Assembly (NCBI RefSeq): GCF_900114845.1
Contig: NZ_FOUK01000001.1
Coordinates: forward strand, 620,001 to 684,000
Source: Pimelobacter simplex
GTDB taxonomy: Bacteria > Actinomycetota > Actinomycetes > Propionibacteriales > Nocardioidaceae
Length of the DNA stretch: 64,000 nt
Reading direction: 5' to 3'
Each line of letters begins with the position of its first letter. Position 1 is the stretch's first letter. A program made the position numbers and the translations under genes. Positions 51,161 to 59,171 of this stretch are shown here, piece by piece. The notes beneath the pieces are model-generated. The model ran no database searches and was not told the origin of the DNA. It saw only the letters and a list, made by a program, of their open reading frames with translations.

Positions 51161-52247
51161 GACGACCATGACCGCTCCGCCGGCGACCCCGCCGGCGGCA
51201 CCCGAGGCCGCCGGGCCACGCCGCGTCGCCGACGCGCTGTGGCTGGTGGTGCCGTCCGTCCTGTCCGTGGTGGCGGCGTTCGCCGTCGGCGGCCTGATCA
51301 TCCTCGCCCTCGGGCAGGACCCGGTCGCCGCGTTCGAGTCGGTGCTCACCACGAGCTTCAACACCCGCTTCGGCACGGTGGAGACGCTGCACAAGTGGGT
51401 CCCGGTGCTGCTCTGCGCCTACGCGTTCGCGATCCCGCTGGCGACCGGCAAGTTCAACATCGGCGCCGAGGGGCAGCTGCTCGTCGGAGCGACCGGAGGT
51501 GTCGCGATCGGCATCCTCTGGTCGGACCTGCCGATGCTGGTGCTGCTGCCGTGCGTCCTGGTGGCCGGTGCCCTCGCGGGCGCCGTGTGGTCGGGCATCG
51601 CGGCCGTGCTGATGGTGAAGTTCAACGTCAACGAGATCCTCAGCACGGTGGTGCTGAACTTCATCTCGTTCCAGCTCATCGACTACGTCGCCAGCCACGT
51701 GTGGCCCGACCGGGGTGCCGGTCACCCCGCGACCGTGCGGGTCGGCGAGGGTGCGCTGCTGCCGGGCATCGGCCAGGCACCGCCGCTGCACTCGGGCGTG
51801 ATCATCACGCTCGTGCTGGTCGTCGCGATCGCGATCTTCATGAGGCGGACGTCGACGGGCTTCGAGATGCGGGCCGTCGGGGCGAACCTGCGGGCCGCCC
51901 AGGTGCACGGCATCCGGACCTCCCGGCTCGCCGGCGCGGGCCTGGTCGTCGGCGGTGCCGTCGCCGGTCTCGCCGGCGCGATCGAGGTGGCCGGCGTGCA
52001 CGGGAAGATGCTCGAGGGGATGCAGTCGAACTTCCTGATCCTCGGCATCATCGTCGGGCTCATGTCCCGCGGCAGCATGATCGCGATCCCGTTCATCGCG
52101 TTCGGCATCGCCGTCCTCGAGGTCGGTGCCGGCTCGATGCAGCGCACCGCACAGGTCCCCGTCGAGATGGTGCTCATCATCGAGGCGCTGATCCTGCTGT
52201 TCCTGCTCCTGTCCGACATCGCCCGCGCCAAGCTCCGGAGGAACTGA
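51153..52247 (+). CDS. BMP-type ABC transporter permease 1
   Basis: 364 residues, about ten membrane segments. BPD_transp_2 features include CAYAFAIPLATGKFNIGAEG, FNVNEILSTVVLNFISFQLI and the loop STGFEMRAVGANLRAAQVHG. GTG start inside the ATPase gene. With the next gene it forms the heterodimeric channel. Confidence 0.93.
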   Translation: MSETTMTAPPATPPAAPEAAGPRRVADALWLVVPSVLSVVAAFAVGGLIILALGQDPVAAFESVLTTSFNTRFGTVETLHKWVPVLLCAYAFAIPLATGKFNIGAEGQLLVGATGGVAIGILWSDLPMLVLLPCVLVAGALAGAVWSGIAAVLMVKFNVNEILSTVVLNFISFQLIDYVASHVWPDRGAGHPATVRVGEGALLPGIGQAPPLHSGVIITLVLVVAIAIFMRRTSTGFEMRAVGANLRAAQVHGIRTSRLAGAGLVVGGAVAGLAGAIEVAGVHGKMLEGMQSNFLILGIIVGLMSRGSMIAIPFIAFGIAVLEVGAGSMQRTAQVPVEMVLIIEALILLFLLLSDIARAKLRRN

Positions 52248-52248
52248 C

Positions 52249-53181
52249 ATGGGAGAGATCACCGAGCTCCTGACCCTGATGATCCCGGCCATGGTGCCGT
52301 TCCTGCTCGCCGCCCAGGGCACCGTGCTCAGCGGCCGGGCCGGCGTCTTCAACGTCTCGCAGGAGGGCCTCATGGTCCTCGGTGCGGCGGTGGGCTTCCT
52401 GGTCAGCTTCAAGGTCGGCAGCAACACCGTCGGCATGGCCGCGGCCTTCGCGATCGCCGGTGTCTTCGGCCTCGTGCTGGCCTACATGACCACCCAGCTG
52501 CGGCTCGACCAGTTCGTCGTGGGCCTGGCGCTGTACTTCGCCGCGCTCGGCGCCGCGGGTCTGCTCTACCGCGAGGTGATCGGGGTGACCATGGAGCCGC
52601 CGCTCATCCCGACGCTCGAGGACAAGCCGATCCCGCTGCTCTCGGACATCCCGTTCCTGGGTGAGGTGCTCTTCGACCACGACCTGGTCGTCTACCTCGC
52701 GTTCGCGATCTCCGTGGCGATCTGGTGGTTCATGTACAAGACCCGCAGCGGGCTGGCGTTCCGCTCGATCGGCGAGAACCCCAAGGCGGCCGACAGCCTC
52801 GGCATCAACGTCACCTGGGCGCGGACCTGGTCGACCGTCGTCGGCTCGGGCCTGGTCGGCATGGCCGGCGCCTACCTGCCGATGGTCTACACGGGCCTCT
52901 ACACCGAGGGCATGGTGGCCGGCCGCGGCTGGCTGGTCATCGCGCTGGCCTTCCTCGGCGGCTGGCGCCCGCACCTCGTCATCGCCGGCGCGGCGTTCTT
53001 CGCCGGCATGGAGGTGCTCGCGCTGCGGGCCCAGGTCGCGGGGATCGGGATCCCGCACCAGTTCGTCCTGATGCTGCCGTACGTCGCCACGCTGCTGGTG
53101 ATGGTCTTCGCGTTCCGCTGGGCCCGGCAGCCGTCCTTCCTCGGCCGGAACTACGACCGGGAGAGCCGCCTGGTGGGCTGA
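52249..53181 (+). CDS. BMP-type ABC transporter permease 2
   Basis: 310 residues, membrane protein of the same family. Landmarks: AQGTVLSGRAGVFNVSQEGL near the N-terminus and SGLAFRSIGENPKAADSLGI in the second half. ATG with GGAGG upstream, overlapping nothing (one base after the preceding stop). It ends the operon, and a strong terminator follows 29 bases later. Confidence 0.93.
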   Translation: MGEITELLTLMIPAMVPFLLAAQGTVLSGRAGVFNVSQEGLMVLGAAVGFLVSFKVGSNTVGMAAAFAIAGVFGLVLAYMTTQLRLDQFVVGLALYFAALGAAGLLYREVIGVTMEPPLIPTLEDKPIPLLSDIPFLGEVLFDHDLVVYLAFAISVAIWWFMYKTRSGLAFRSIGENPKAADSLGINVTWARTWSTVVGSGLVGMAGAYLPMVYTGLYTEGMVAGRGWLVIALAFLGGWRPHLVIAGAAFFAGMEVLALRAQVAGIGIPHQFVLMLPYVATLLVMVFAFRWARQPSFLGRNYDRESRLVG

Positions 53182-53210
53182 TCCACGCTCAGCCAGCCAG
53201 GACGCGGAAG

Positions 53211-53244
53211 CCGGGGCGGTGACCTGACCAGGTCACCGCCCCGG
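53211..53244 (+). terminator. Terminator of BMP-type transporter operon
   Basis: Inverted repeat with 16-base perfect arms, CCGGGGCGGTGACCTG and its complement, around a 2-base centre (the loop opens to TGACCA). No T-tract follows, as in most actinobacterial terminators. Confidence 0.75.
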
Positions 53245-53265
53245 TGCGCGTCCGGGCCCAGTGGG

Positions 53266-53409
53266 GTGCGAAGTGGGGAGGTTGCGGGTACGAAGTGGGG
53301 TGGTTGCGGGTCCGAGGTGCGTCGTCACTGGCGAGATCTCGCGCCCGCAAGACACCCACTTCGCGCCCGCAAGAGCCTCACTTCGTGCCCGCAACCGGCG
53401 CACTTCGCC
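53266..53409. repeat. 22-bp-period array: three direct then three inverted units
   Basis: Forward units begin at 53266, 53288 and 53310 (the last truncated) and follow a core CGAAGTGGGG with TTGCGGG. Inverted units begin at 53344, 53366 and 53388 and carry CCCGCAA with CACTTCG. The spacing is exactly 22 bases within each half. The centre has the palindrome GCGAGATCTCGC (53331-53342). The array fills the gap between the transporter terminator and the TetR gene, and I see no coding potential. Confidence 0.75.
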
Positions 53410-53416
53410 GGGTGGC

Positions 53417-54019
53417 TCAGTCGAGGCCCAGGTAGTTGAGCCAGAGCCGGGTGAGGTCCTCGGTGGCCTGGTCGACGTCCTCGCGGTGCCCGAAGACGTA
53501 CCAGAGGTAGGCGAGCCGCTCGGTCATCGCGCCGAGCAGGAACGCCGCCGTGGCGGGGTCGACCTCGGGCGCGACCTGGCCGGCCGCCTGCCAGCGGGCG
53601 ATCGCCCGCTCGGTGCGGCTGCGGTAGTAGCGGTTGCGCTCGGCCAGGACGCCGGGCACGTCGGGCTGCTCGAGCGCGGCGGCCTCGACGCAGGTCCAGA
53701 AGGCCGCATTGCGCTTGAACGCCGTCAGGTAGAGCCGGTTGGTCTCGCGGATCCGCTGGGCCGGGTCGACGGAGCCCGGCTCGGCCGGCACCAGCTCGCC
53801 GTAGACCTCGTCCTCGACGGTGATGAGCAGTTGGCGGAACAGGTCGTCCTTGTTCTCGAAGTGCAGGTAGAAGGTGCCGACGGAGACGTCGGCCTCCTTG
53901 GTGATGTCGGAGATCCGGGCCTTGTGCAGGCCCTTGCGCTCGAGGACCCGCCGCCCGGCGCGCAGCAGCGCTCCGCGGGTGCGGCTGCCCTGGGTGGTCG
54001 TCGTGGCGCGCTCGCTCAT
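53417..54019 (-). CDS. TetR-family regulator (second of pair)
   Basis: 200 residues. Helix-turn-helix: GALLRAGRRVLERKGLHKAR, then ISDITKEADVSVGTFYLHFE. The C-terminal helical domain has the TetR_C-type LYLTAFKRNAAFWTCVEAAA. ATG overlaps the stop of the upstream TetR gene (ATGA), so both are made from one mRNA. Together they probably control the divergent SDR/aminotransferase/ABC operon. Confidence 0.9.
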   Translation of the reverse strand: MSERATTTTQGSRTRGALLRAGRRVLERKGLHKARISDITKEADVSVGTFYLHFENKDDLFRQLLITVEDEVYGELVPAEPGSVDPAQRIRETNRLYLTAFKRNAAFWTCVEAAALEQPDVPGVLAERNRYYRSRTERAIARWQAAGQVAPEVDPATAAFLLGAMTERLAYLWYVFGHREDVDQATEDLTRLWLNYLGLD

Positions 54020-54615
54020 CGGCCGGCTCCGCGCGGCGGCATCCGGAGCAGCGCCGTCCAGGCGTCGGCGACCGCGGCGGTCGCGGCGTCGAGGTCGAAC
54101 CCGGCCTCGTCGTGGGACCACTGCTGCACGGCCTGCTCGGTCAGGGCGATGAGCGCGTCGACCACGACGGCGCTGTCGACGCCGGGGTCGATCCAGCCCT
54201 GCTCGGCCCAGAAGCCGAGCTCGTCGGTGAGCGTGCGGGTCAGCGGGTCGGCCTGGTCGCGCAGGGCGGTCGCCACCTGGACGTTGCCGAGCGCGGCGGC
54301 GTTGATCATCCGCCAGGTCGCGGCGCCCTCGGCCAGCCGCGCGACCTGGAGCCGGACGACGTCGTGCAGCCAGGCCCGCGCGCTGTCGGCATCGGAGAAC
54401 CGGGCCCGCGGGACGTCGGCCGCGAGCGCCTGCCGGGCCTGCTCGACGACCTCGAGGAAGAGCCCCTCCTTGGTGTCGAAGTAGGTGTAGAAGCTCCCCG
54501 CCGCGACGCCGGCCCGCTTGGTCACGTCGATCACCCGGGCGCCGTGCAGGCCCTTCTCGGTGAAGACGTCGACGGCAGCGTCGACCAGCGCCTGCCGTGT
54601 CGGAGGGAGGGTCAC
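54016..54615 (-). CDS. TetR-family regulator (first of pair)
   Basis: 199 residues. Helix-turn-helix: QALVDAAVDVFTEKGLHGAR, then VIDVTKRAGVAAGSFYTYFD. It is similar in length and layout to the second regulator, suggesting an old duplication. GTG start. The 231-base intergenic region upstream is relatively AT-rich for this window and contains a dyad on a promoter (54801-54818). Confidence 0.9.
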   Translation of the reverse strand: MTLPPTRQALVDAAVDVFTEKGLHGARVIDVTKRAGVAAGSFYTYFDTKEGLFLEVVEQARQALAADVPRARFSDADSARAWLHDVVRLQVARLAEGAATWRMINAAALGNVQVATALRDQADPLTRTLTDELGFWAEQGWIDPGVDSAVVVDALIALTEQAVQQWSHDEAGFDLDAATAAVADAWTALLRMPPRGAGR

Positions 54616-54690
54616 CGGGCCGCCTCTCAGAGCCGTGGGTGGTCGTGGGACTGCCCGAAGGCTAGCCAGTGCGCCCGCGAGATGCCAGAA

Positions 54691-54705
54691 ATGAACGGCA
54701 ATTCA
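54691..54705 (+). repeat. 15-base direct repeat, copy 1 (copy 2 at the SDR start, 54847-54861)
   Basis: ATGAACGGCAATTCA here is matched at 54847-54861 by ATGAACGGAAATTCA, one mismatch in 15, in an AT-richer intergenic region. It could be a short duplication or a pair of regulator sites. Confidence 0.4.
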
Positions 54706-54800
54706 CGGCACCTGAATTCTTCTTCACCATCGCGAGGCCGCTCTGCTGGAAGCGAGAATGCGCCTGAAATAGCGGTAAACGGCACGCTGTGACCGGCCGC

Positions 54801-54839
54801 CTGTGTCCCTTGACACAGTCTCGGGAGGCGCGGTAGGAC
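54801..54839 (+). promoter_or_regulatory. Promoter and dyad operator of the SDR/aminotransferase/ABC operon
   Basis: A -35 TTGACA (54810-54815) and a -10 TAGGAC (54834-54839), 18-base spacer, end 7 bases before the ATG at 54847, so the mRNA is probably leaderless. CTGTGTC (54801-54807) and GACACAG (54812-54818) form a 7-base inverted repeat over the -35, a likely site for one of the adjacent TetR proteins. Confidence 0.6.
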
Positions 54840-54846
54840 TACCCAC

Positions 54847-55701
54847 ATGAACGGAAATTCAATGACGTTCGACGGCCGTCGGGTGCTGGTCACGGGCGGT
54901 GCCCGCGGCCTCGGTGCCGCGATCGCCGCGTCGTTCGCCGGCGCCGGTGCCCGCGTGGCGGTGTGGGACGCGCCCGGTGCGATGGCGCTCGACTACCCGC
55001 TCTCCGGTGCCGCCGAGCTCGACGCGGCCCGGGCCGTGGTGGGCCCGACGGGGCACGTGGCCGCGGTCGACGTCCGCGACGTCGCGCAGGTGCGGGTTGC
55101 GCTGCCCGCCGCCGTCGCCGCGCTCGGCGGCCTCGACGTCGTCGTCTGCGCGGCGGGGGTGCGCACGGCCGCGACCGCGGCGACGATGAGCGACGCCGCC
55201 TGGGACGACGTGGTCGACACCAACCTGCACGGGACCTTCCACGTCCTGCGCGAGGCGCTGGGCCCCCTGGGGGACTCCGGTCGCGGCCGGATCGTCGTCA
55301 TCGCCGCCGAGGAGGGACGGCGCGGTGCCTTCGGGCTGAGCCACTACGCCGCCGCCGCGTGGGCGCAGATCGGGCTGGCCAAGTCGCTGGCCCACGAGGT
55401 CGCCGAGCAGGGCACCGCGGTCGGGGTGGTGTGCCCCGGCGTGATGGACACCGCGATGAGCGCCGACCCGTCGTACTGGGCGGTGCTGCAGGCCGGGCGG
55501 GACGGCTCGCTCGCCGTGACCGCTCCCGACCGCGGTGCGGCCGAGCACGCGCTGCGCGTGCGCCACCCCAGCAGCGCGACCTATGCCGACGTCGGCGCGG
55601 TGGTCCGCGCGGTCGAGCAGCTCGTCGCCGAGCCGGGCCTCGACCGGACCGGCGCCGTCGTCGACGTCTCGGCCGGCCTGGCCGCCACCAACACGGCCTG
55701 A
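54847..55701 (+). CDS. SDR-fold protein lacking catalytic Ser and Lys
   Basis: 284 residues. The cofactor motif TGGARGLG is intact, and the insert LDYPLSGAAELDAARAVV recalls mycofactocin-coupled SDRs. The active site is altered: the usual serine position reads AA (VIAAEEGR, residues 152-159) and YxxxK reads Y167AAAA171, so the serine and lysine are gone. The protein is unlikely to be a normal dehydrogenase; it may be a pseudoenzyme partner or use other chemistry. Two in-frame ATGs (54847 and 54862) are possible starts. First gene of the rightward operon. Confidence 0.8.
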   Translation: MNGNSMTFDGRRVLVTGGARGLGAAIAASFAGAGARVAVWDAPGAMALDYPLSGAAELDAARAVVGPTGHVAAVDVRDVAQVRVALPAAVAALGGLDVVVCAAGVRTAATAATMSDAAWDDVVDTNLHGTFHVLREALGPLGDSGRGRIVVIAAEEGRRGAFGLSHYAAAAWAQIGLAKSLAHEVAEQGTAVGVVCPGVMDTAMSADPSYWAVLQAGRDGSLAVTAPDRGAAEHALRVRHPSSATYADVGAVVRAVEQLVAEPGLDRTGAVVDVSAGLAATNTA

Positions 55702-55710
55702 CCCGGCCAC

Positions 55711-55746
55711 GACACCGACGACACCGACGACACCGACGACATCGAG
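55711..55746 (+). repeat. 9-bp tandem repeat
   Basis: GACACCGAC occurs three times in a row (55711-55737) and once degenerately (GACATCGAG, 55738-55746), between the stop of one SDR and the start of the next. The last unit forms part of the ribosome-binding site. Probably slippage-prone spacer DNA. Confidence 0.6.
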
Positions 55747-55755
55747 GAGATGACG

Positions 55756-56589
55756 ATGAGGAACTTCGAGGGCCGGACCGCCGTGGTCACCGGCGCCGCC
55801 AAGGGGCAGGGGCGCTCGCACGCGATCGCCCTAGCCCAGCGGGGCGCGAACCTGGTGCTGGTCGACATCGCCGCGCAGATCCCGTGCGCGTCGCGGATGG
55901 CCACGCCCGAGGAGCTCGACGAGACCGCGCGCATCGTCGAGTCGCTCGGCGCGCCGTGCCTGACGCTCAAGGCCGACACCCGCAGCCCCGAGCAGATGCG
56001 CGACGTCGTCGCGGCGACCGTCGAGCGGTTCGGCCGGGTCGACGTGCTGCTGGCCAACGCGGGGATCGCCGCCTTCGGCCCGGTCCGCGAGATGGCCGAC
56101 GACGTCTGGCGCGATGTCGTCGACGTCAACCTCGGGGGAGTGGCGGCGAGCATCCGCGCGGTCGCGCCGGTGATGGCCGCGCAGCGCTCCGGGCGGATCG
56201 TCGCGACCGCCTCGTCGGTCGGCCGCGAGGGCGGTCCCAACAATGCCAACTACGCGGCGTCCAAGTGGGGTGTGATCGGACTCGTGAAGTCCGTCGCGAT
56301 CGAGCTGGCTCCCTACGGGGTGACGGTCAACGCGTTCTCGCCGATGTCGGTGTCGACCGACATGTGCCACAACGACCTGACCTACGGCCTCTTCCGCCCC
56401 GACCTGGAGGCGCCCACCACCGACGACGTGCGCGCCACCTTCGCCACCCTCAACCCGATGGCCGTGCCGTGGATCGAGGTCGGCGACGCCACCGAGGCCG
56501 TCCTCTTCCTCGCCTCCGACGAGGCCCGCTACATCACCGGCACGGCGCTCGACGTCGCCGGTGGCTGGAACGCCTTCCACAGCGCCTGA
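55756..56589 (+). CDS. Mycofactocin-type SDR oxidoreductase
   Basis: 277 residues. TGAAKGQGR at 12-20 carries the Gln typical of mycofactocin-coupled SDRs in place of the usual Ile, followed by the insert CASRMATPEELDETARIVES. Catalytic S153/S154, Y166 and K170 are present. In this family the bound nicotinamide does not exchange freely and is re-oxidised by mycofactocin. ATG at 55756 is chosen because GAGGAG then lies six bases upstream; an ATG at 55750 abuts it. Substrate unknown, an alcohol. Confidence 0.87.
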   Translation: MRNFEGRTAVVTGAAKGQGRSHAIALAQRGANLVLVDIAAQIPCASRMATPEELDETARIVESLGAPCLTLKADTRSPEQMRDVVAATVERFGRVDVLLANAGIAAFGPVREMADDVWRDVVDVNLGGVAASIRAVAPVMAAQRSGRIVATASSVGREGGPNNANYAASKWGVIGLVKSVAIELAPYGVTVNAFSPMSVSTDMCHNDLTYGLFRPDLEAPTTDDVRATFATLNPMAVPWIEVGDATEAVLFLASDEARYITGTALDVAGGWNAFHSA

Positions 56590-56631
56590 CCCGCACCCGC
56601 TGCCCCACCCCGACCACCAAGGAGCCTCCCC

Positions 56632-57885
56632 GTGACCTTCGACCCGACCGACAAGCTCTCCGACCTCGCCGCCGGCGGCCCGGCGCTGTTCTTCCCCGAC
56701 CCGCCCGCCCAGGTCACGTTCAACTTCGACCAGGGCATCGCGGCCGAGGAGACCTTCCCGCTCGACGACTTCCGGCGGCTGATGGGCGACGTCCTCGACC
56801 GCGACGGCGGCCGCGCGCTGGAGTACATCTCCTTCGGCTACGAGGAGGAGACCGACCAGATCGTCTACCTGCCGTCGTACATCGAGCTGATGCTGGGGCA
56901 CACCGGCCTGCGCGAGGAGGTCGCCCGGTGGATCGGGAAGACCCAGCAGGTCGAGGGCCTCGGCGCGGACAACCTCATCCTCACCTCGGGCTCGGTGCAG
57001 GCGATCGCGCTCGCGGTCAACGCGCTCGTCAACCCCGGCGACGGCGTCCTGGTCGAGAAGGCGACGTTCCCCTACGCCATGCGCTTCATGCAGATGCGCG
57101 GCGCCGACATCCGCACCGTCGAGATCGACGAGCACGGACTGGTCGTCGAGTCGCTCGTCGAGCGGCTCGAGGAGATGCGCCGCGACGGCGTGACGCCCAA
57201 GCTGCTCTACGTCATCCCGACGTTCCAGCTGCCCACCTGCGTCGTGATGCCCGAGGACCGCCGCCGCCGGCTGCTGGAGGTGGCCGAGGAGTACGACTTC
57301 GTCATCCTCGAGGACTCGATCTACGCCGACCTGCGCTACGGCGGCGACCCGGTCCCGTCGCTGCTGAGCATGGACACCGACGGCCGGGTGATCCAGAGCC
57401 ACGGCTTCTCCAAGGTGCTCGCCCCCGCCCTGCGGATCGGCTGGATCACCGCGCCCGAGCCCCTCATCCACGCGCTCGCCTCCGTGCGCCAGGACCTCGG
57501 CGTCAGCCAGTGGACCTGCCGGATGCTCGAGCAGTACCTGAAGGAGGGCCTGCTCGACCCGCACATCGAGCGCGCCAACGCCGTCTACCGCCGCAAGCGC
57601 GACCTCGCCGTGAAGGCGGTGCGCGAGCACTGCGGCGGCCTGGTCAGCTTCGACGTGCCCGACGGCGGCTACTACCTCTGGCTCAGGATCGCCGACAACG
57701 TCGACTGGGAGAAGGCGCAGCACGAGGCCGCGATGGCCGGCGTCTTCTGCCGTCCGGGCGAGAAGTTCCTCGGCCAGGAGGCCGGTCAGGGCTACCTCCG
57801 GCTCGCCTACAGCCACGCGCCCGACCACGAGCTCGAGCGCGGGATCAAGGCCCTCGGTGAGGCGATCGTCGCCAACGCGCGCTGA
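56632..57885 (+). CDS. PLP-dependent class I/II aminotransferase
   Basis: 417 residues, MocR/2-aminoadipate-type aminotransferase fold without an HTH. It has TSGSVQAIALAVNALVNPGD at the cofactor phosphate site, the ILEDSIYADLRYGG aspartate, catalytic K261 in SHGFSKVLAPALRIGW, and a final YLRLAYSH arginine for the substrate carboxylate. GTG start with AAGGAG upstream. In this operon, with SDRs and RidA, it could move an amino group to or from an oxidised amino-alcohol. Confidence 0.92.
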   Translation: MTFDPTDKLSDLAAGGPALFFPDPPAQVTFNFDQGIAAEETFPLDDFRRLMGDVLDRDGGRALEYISFGYEEETDQIVYLPSYIELMLGHTGLREEVARWIGKTQQVEGLGADNLILTSGSVQAIALAVNALVNPGDGVLVEKATFPYAMRFMQMRGADIRTVEIDEHGLVVESLVERLEEMRRDGVTPKLLYVIPTFQLPTCVVMPEDRRRRLLEVAEEYDFVILEDSIYADLRYGGDPVPSLLSMDTDGRVIQSHGFSKVLAPALRIGWITAPEPLIHALASVRQDLGVSQWTCRMLEQYLKEGLLDPHIERANAVYRRKRDLAVKAVREHCGGLVSFDVPDGGYYLWLRIADNVDWEKAQHEAAMAGVFCRPGEKFLGQEAGQGYLRLAYSHAPDHELERGIKALGEAIVANAR

Positions 57886-57997
57886 CCGGCGGCCGACCGG
57901 CCGCTGACGCACCACCACCTGCTGTTCCCGGCGCACGCGTCGGGGACGGAGCTCGGGCGCCCGAAAACACCCGACCCAACCAACGAGAGGAATGCCC

Positions 57998-59140
57998 GTG
58001 CCTTCCAACAACCTCCCTCGCGCCCGCCGCCGCGGCGCGGCGGTCGCCGCTCTGGTGGTCGCCGCCACGGTGGCGCTCGCCGGCTGCAACAGCTCCGACT
58101 CCGGCGGTGACGACGGCCCGGCCGCCAGCGGTCCGTGGCTCGACGACGCCAAGGCCGCCGCCGAGACCGCCGTCAAGGTGCCGACCGAGATCGCCGTCAA
58201 GGCGCTCGGCCCGGTCGAGCCGCCCGCGTCCATGACCGTCTACTTCGTCGGCTGCGACCAGTCGATCCCGGGCTGCGTGGCCCAGGTCGAGGGAGTCCGC
58301 CAGGCGACCGAGGCGCTCGGCTTCGACCTGGAGGTCTGCGACGCCAAGAGCGATGTCGCGTCCTTCCAGAACTGCATGAGCCAGGCGGTCAACGCCAAGC
58401 CCGACGTCATCGTCAACAACGCCCGGCCCTCGGCCGACGCGTCGGAGGCCTACGCGAAGGCGCACGAGCTGAAGATCCCGGTGATCGGTCAGTTCACCGC
58501 GCAGCTCCCGGACCCCGAGAAGGGCAATACCGTCGAGGTCGGCAACGTCTGCCAGATCGAGGGCGAGCTGCTGGGGAGCTACATCGTCTCGGAGTCCGGC
58601 GGCAAGGCGAACGTCGCGATCTTCGCCGACACCGTCTACCAGTGCAACGGCCAGCGCGCCGACGGCGTCAAGGCCGCCCTCGAGAAGTGCCCGAGCTGCA
58701 AGGTGAGCGTCGACCGGTTCAGCGTCGCGACGGCGCAGACCGACCTGCCGCCCGCGCTGCAGGCCAAGATCCAGTCCAACCCGCAGCTCAACTGGGTGGT
58801 CAGCACGCCCGGGTTCTCGGGGGTGATGGCGGCGGACGCCGTGCGTCAGGCGGGCAAGGAGGACGCCATCTCCGTCGGCACCTTCGACGGCGACGAGCCC
58901 ACCCTCGCGCTGGTCCGCCAGGGCGACATCATCAAGGCCGACGTGGCCTCCGGTGTCTACGAGAACGGCTGGACCGTCGTCGACGCGGCGCTGCGGCTCA
59001 AGGCCGGGCAGACCATCCCCGACAACATCGAGAACCCGACCCAGCTCCTGATGACCCAGGAGAGCGCGCCCGAGAAGGGCACCTACGAGGGCGCCGACGG
59101 CTTCCGCGACCAGTTCCAGGCGCTCTGGGGCGTCAGCTGA
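57998..59140 (+). CDS. Sugar-type ABC transporter substrate-binding lipoprotein
   Basis: 380 residues. Signal peptide with lipobox VALAGC, cysteine at 30 counting from GTG 57998. RbsB-like type 1 fold: MTVYFVGCDQSIPGCVAQVE, ARPSADASEAYAKAHELKIP. The GTG is chosen because GAGAGG lies seven bases upstream; an ATG at 57992 is too close. The protein has unusually many cysteines in the mature part (for example VGCDQSIPGC, CPSCK). Confidence 0.88.
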   Translation: MPSNNLPRARRRGAAVAALVVAATVALAGCNSSDSGGDDGPAASGPWLDDAKAAAETAVKVPTEIAVKALGPVEPPASMTVYFVGCDQSIPGCVAQVEGVRQATEALGFDLEVCDAKSDVASFQNCMSQAVNAKPDVIVNNARPSADASEAYAKAHELKIPVIGQFTAQLPDPEKGNTVEVGNVCQIEGELLGSYIVSESGGKANVAIFADTVYQCNGQRADGVKAALEKCPSCKVSVDRFSVATAQTDLPPALQAKIQSNPQLNWVVSTPGFSGVMAADAVRQAGKEDAISVGTFDGDEPTLALVRQGDIIKADVASGVYENGWTVVDAALRLKAGQTIPDNIENPTQLLMTQESAPEKGTYEGADGFRDQFQALWGVS

Positions 59141-59171
59141 GCCGACGGCAGCAGCGAGAGCGGAGACCACG

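Noticed and set aside
53266..53409. CRISPR array
   Set aside because: Units follow one another every 22 bases without unique spacers, the second half is inverted, and no cas genes are near.
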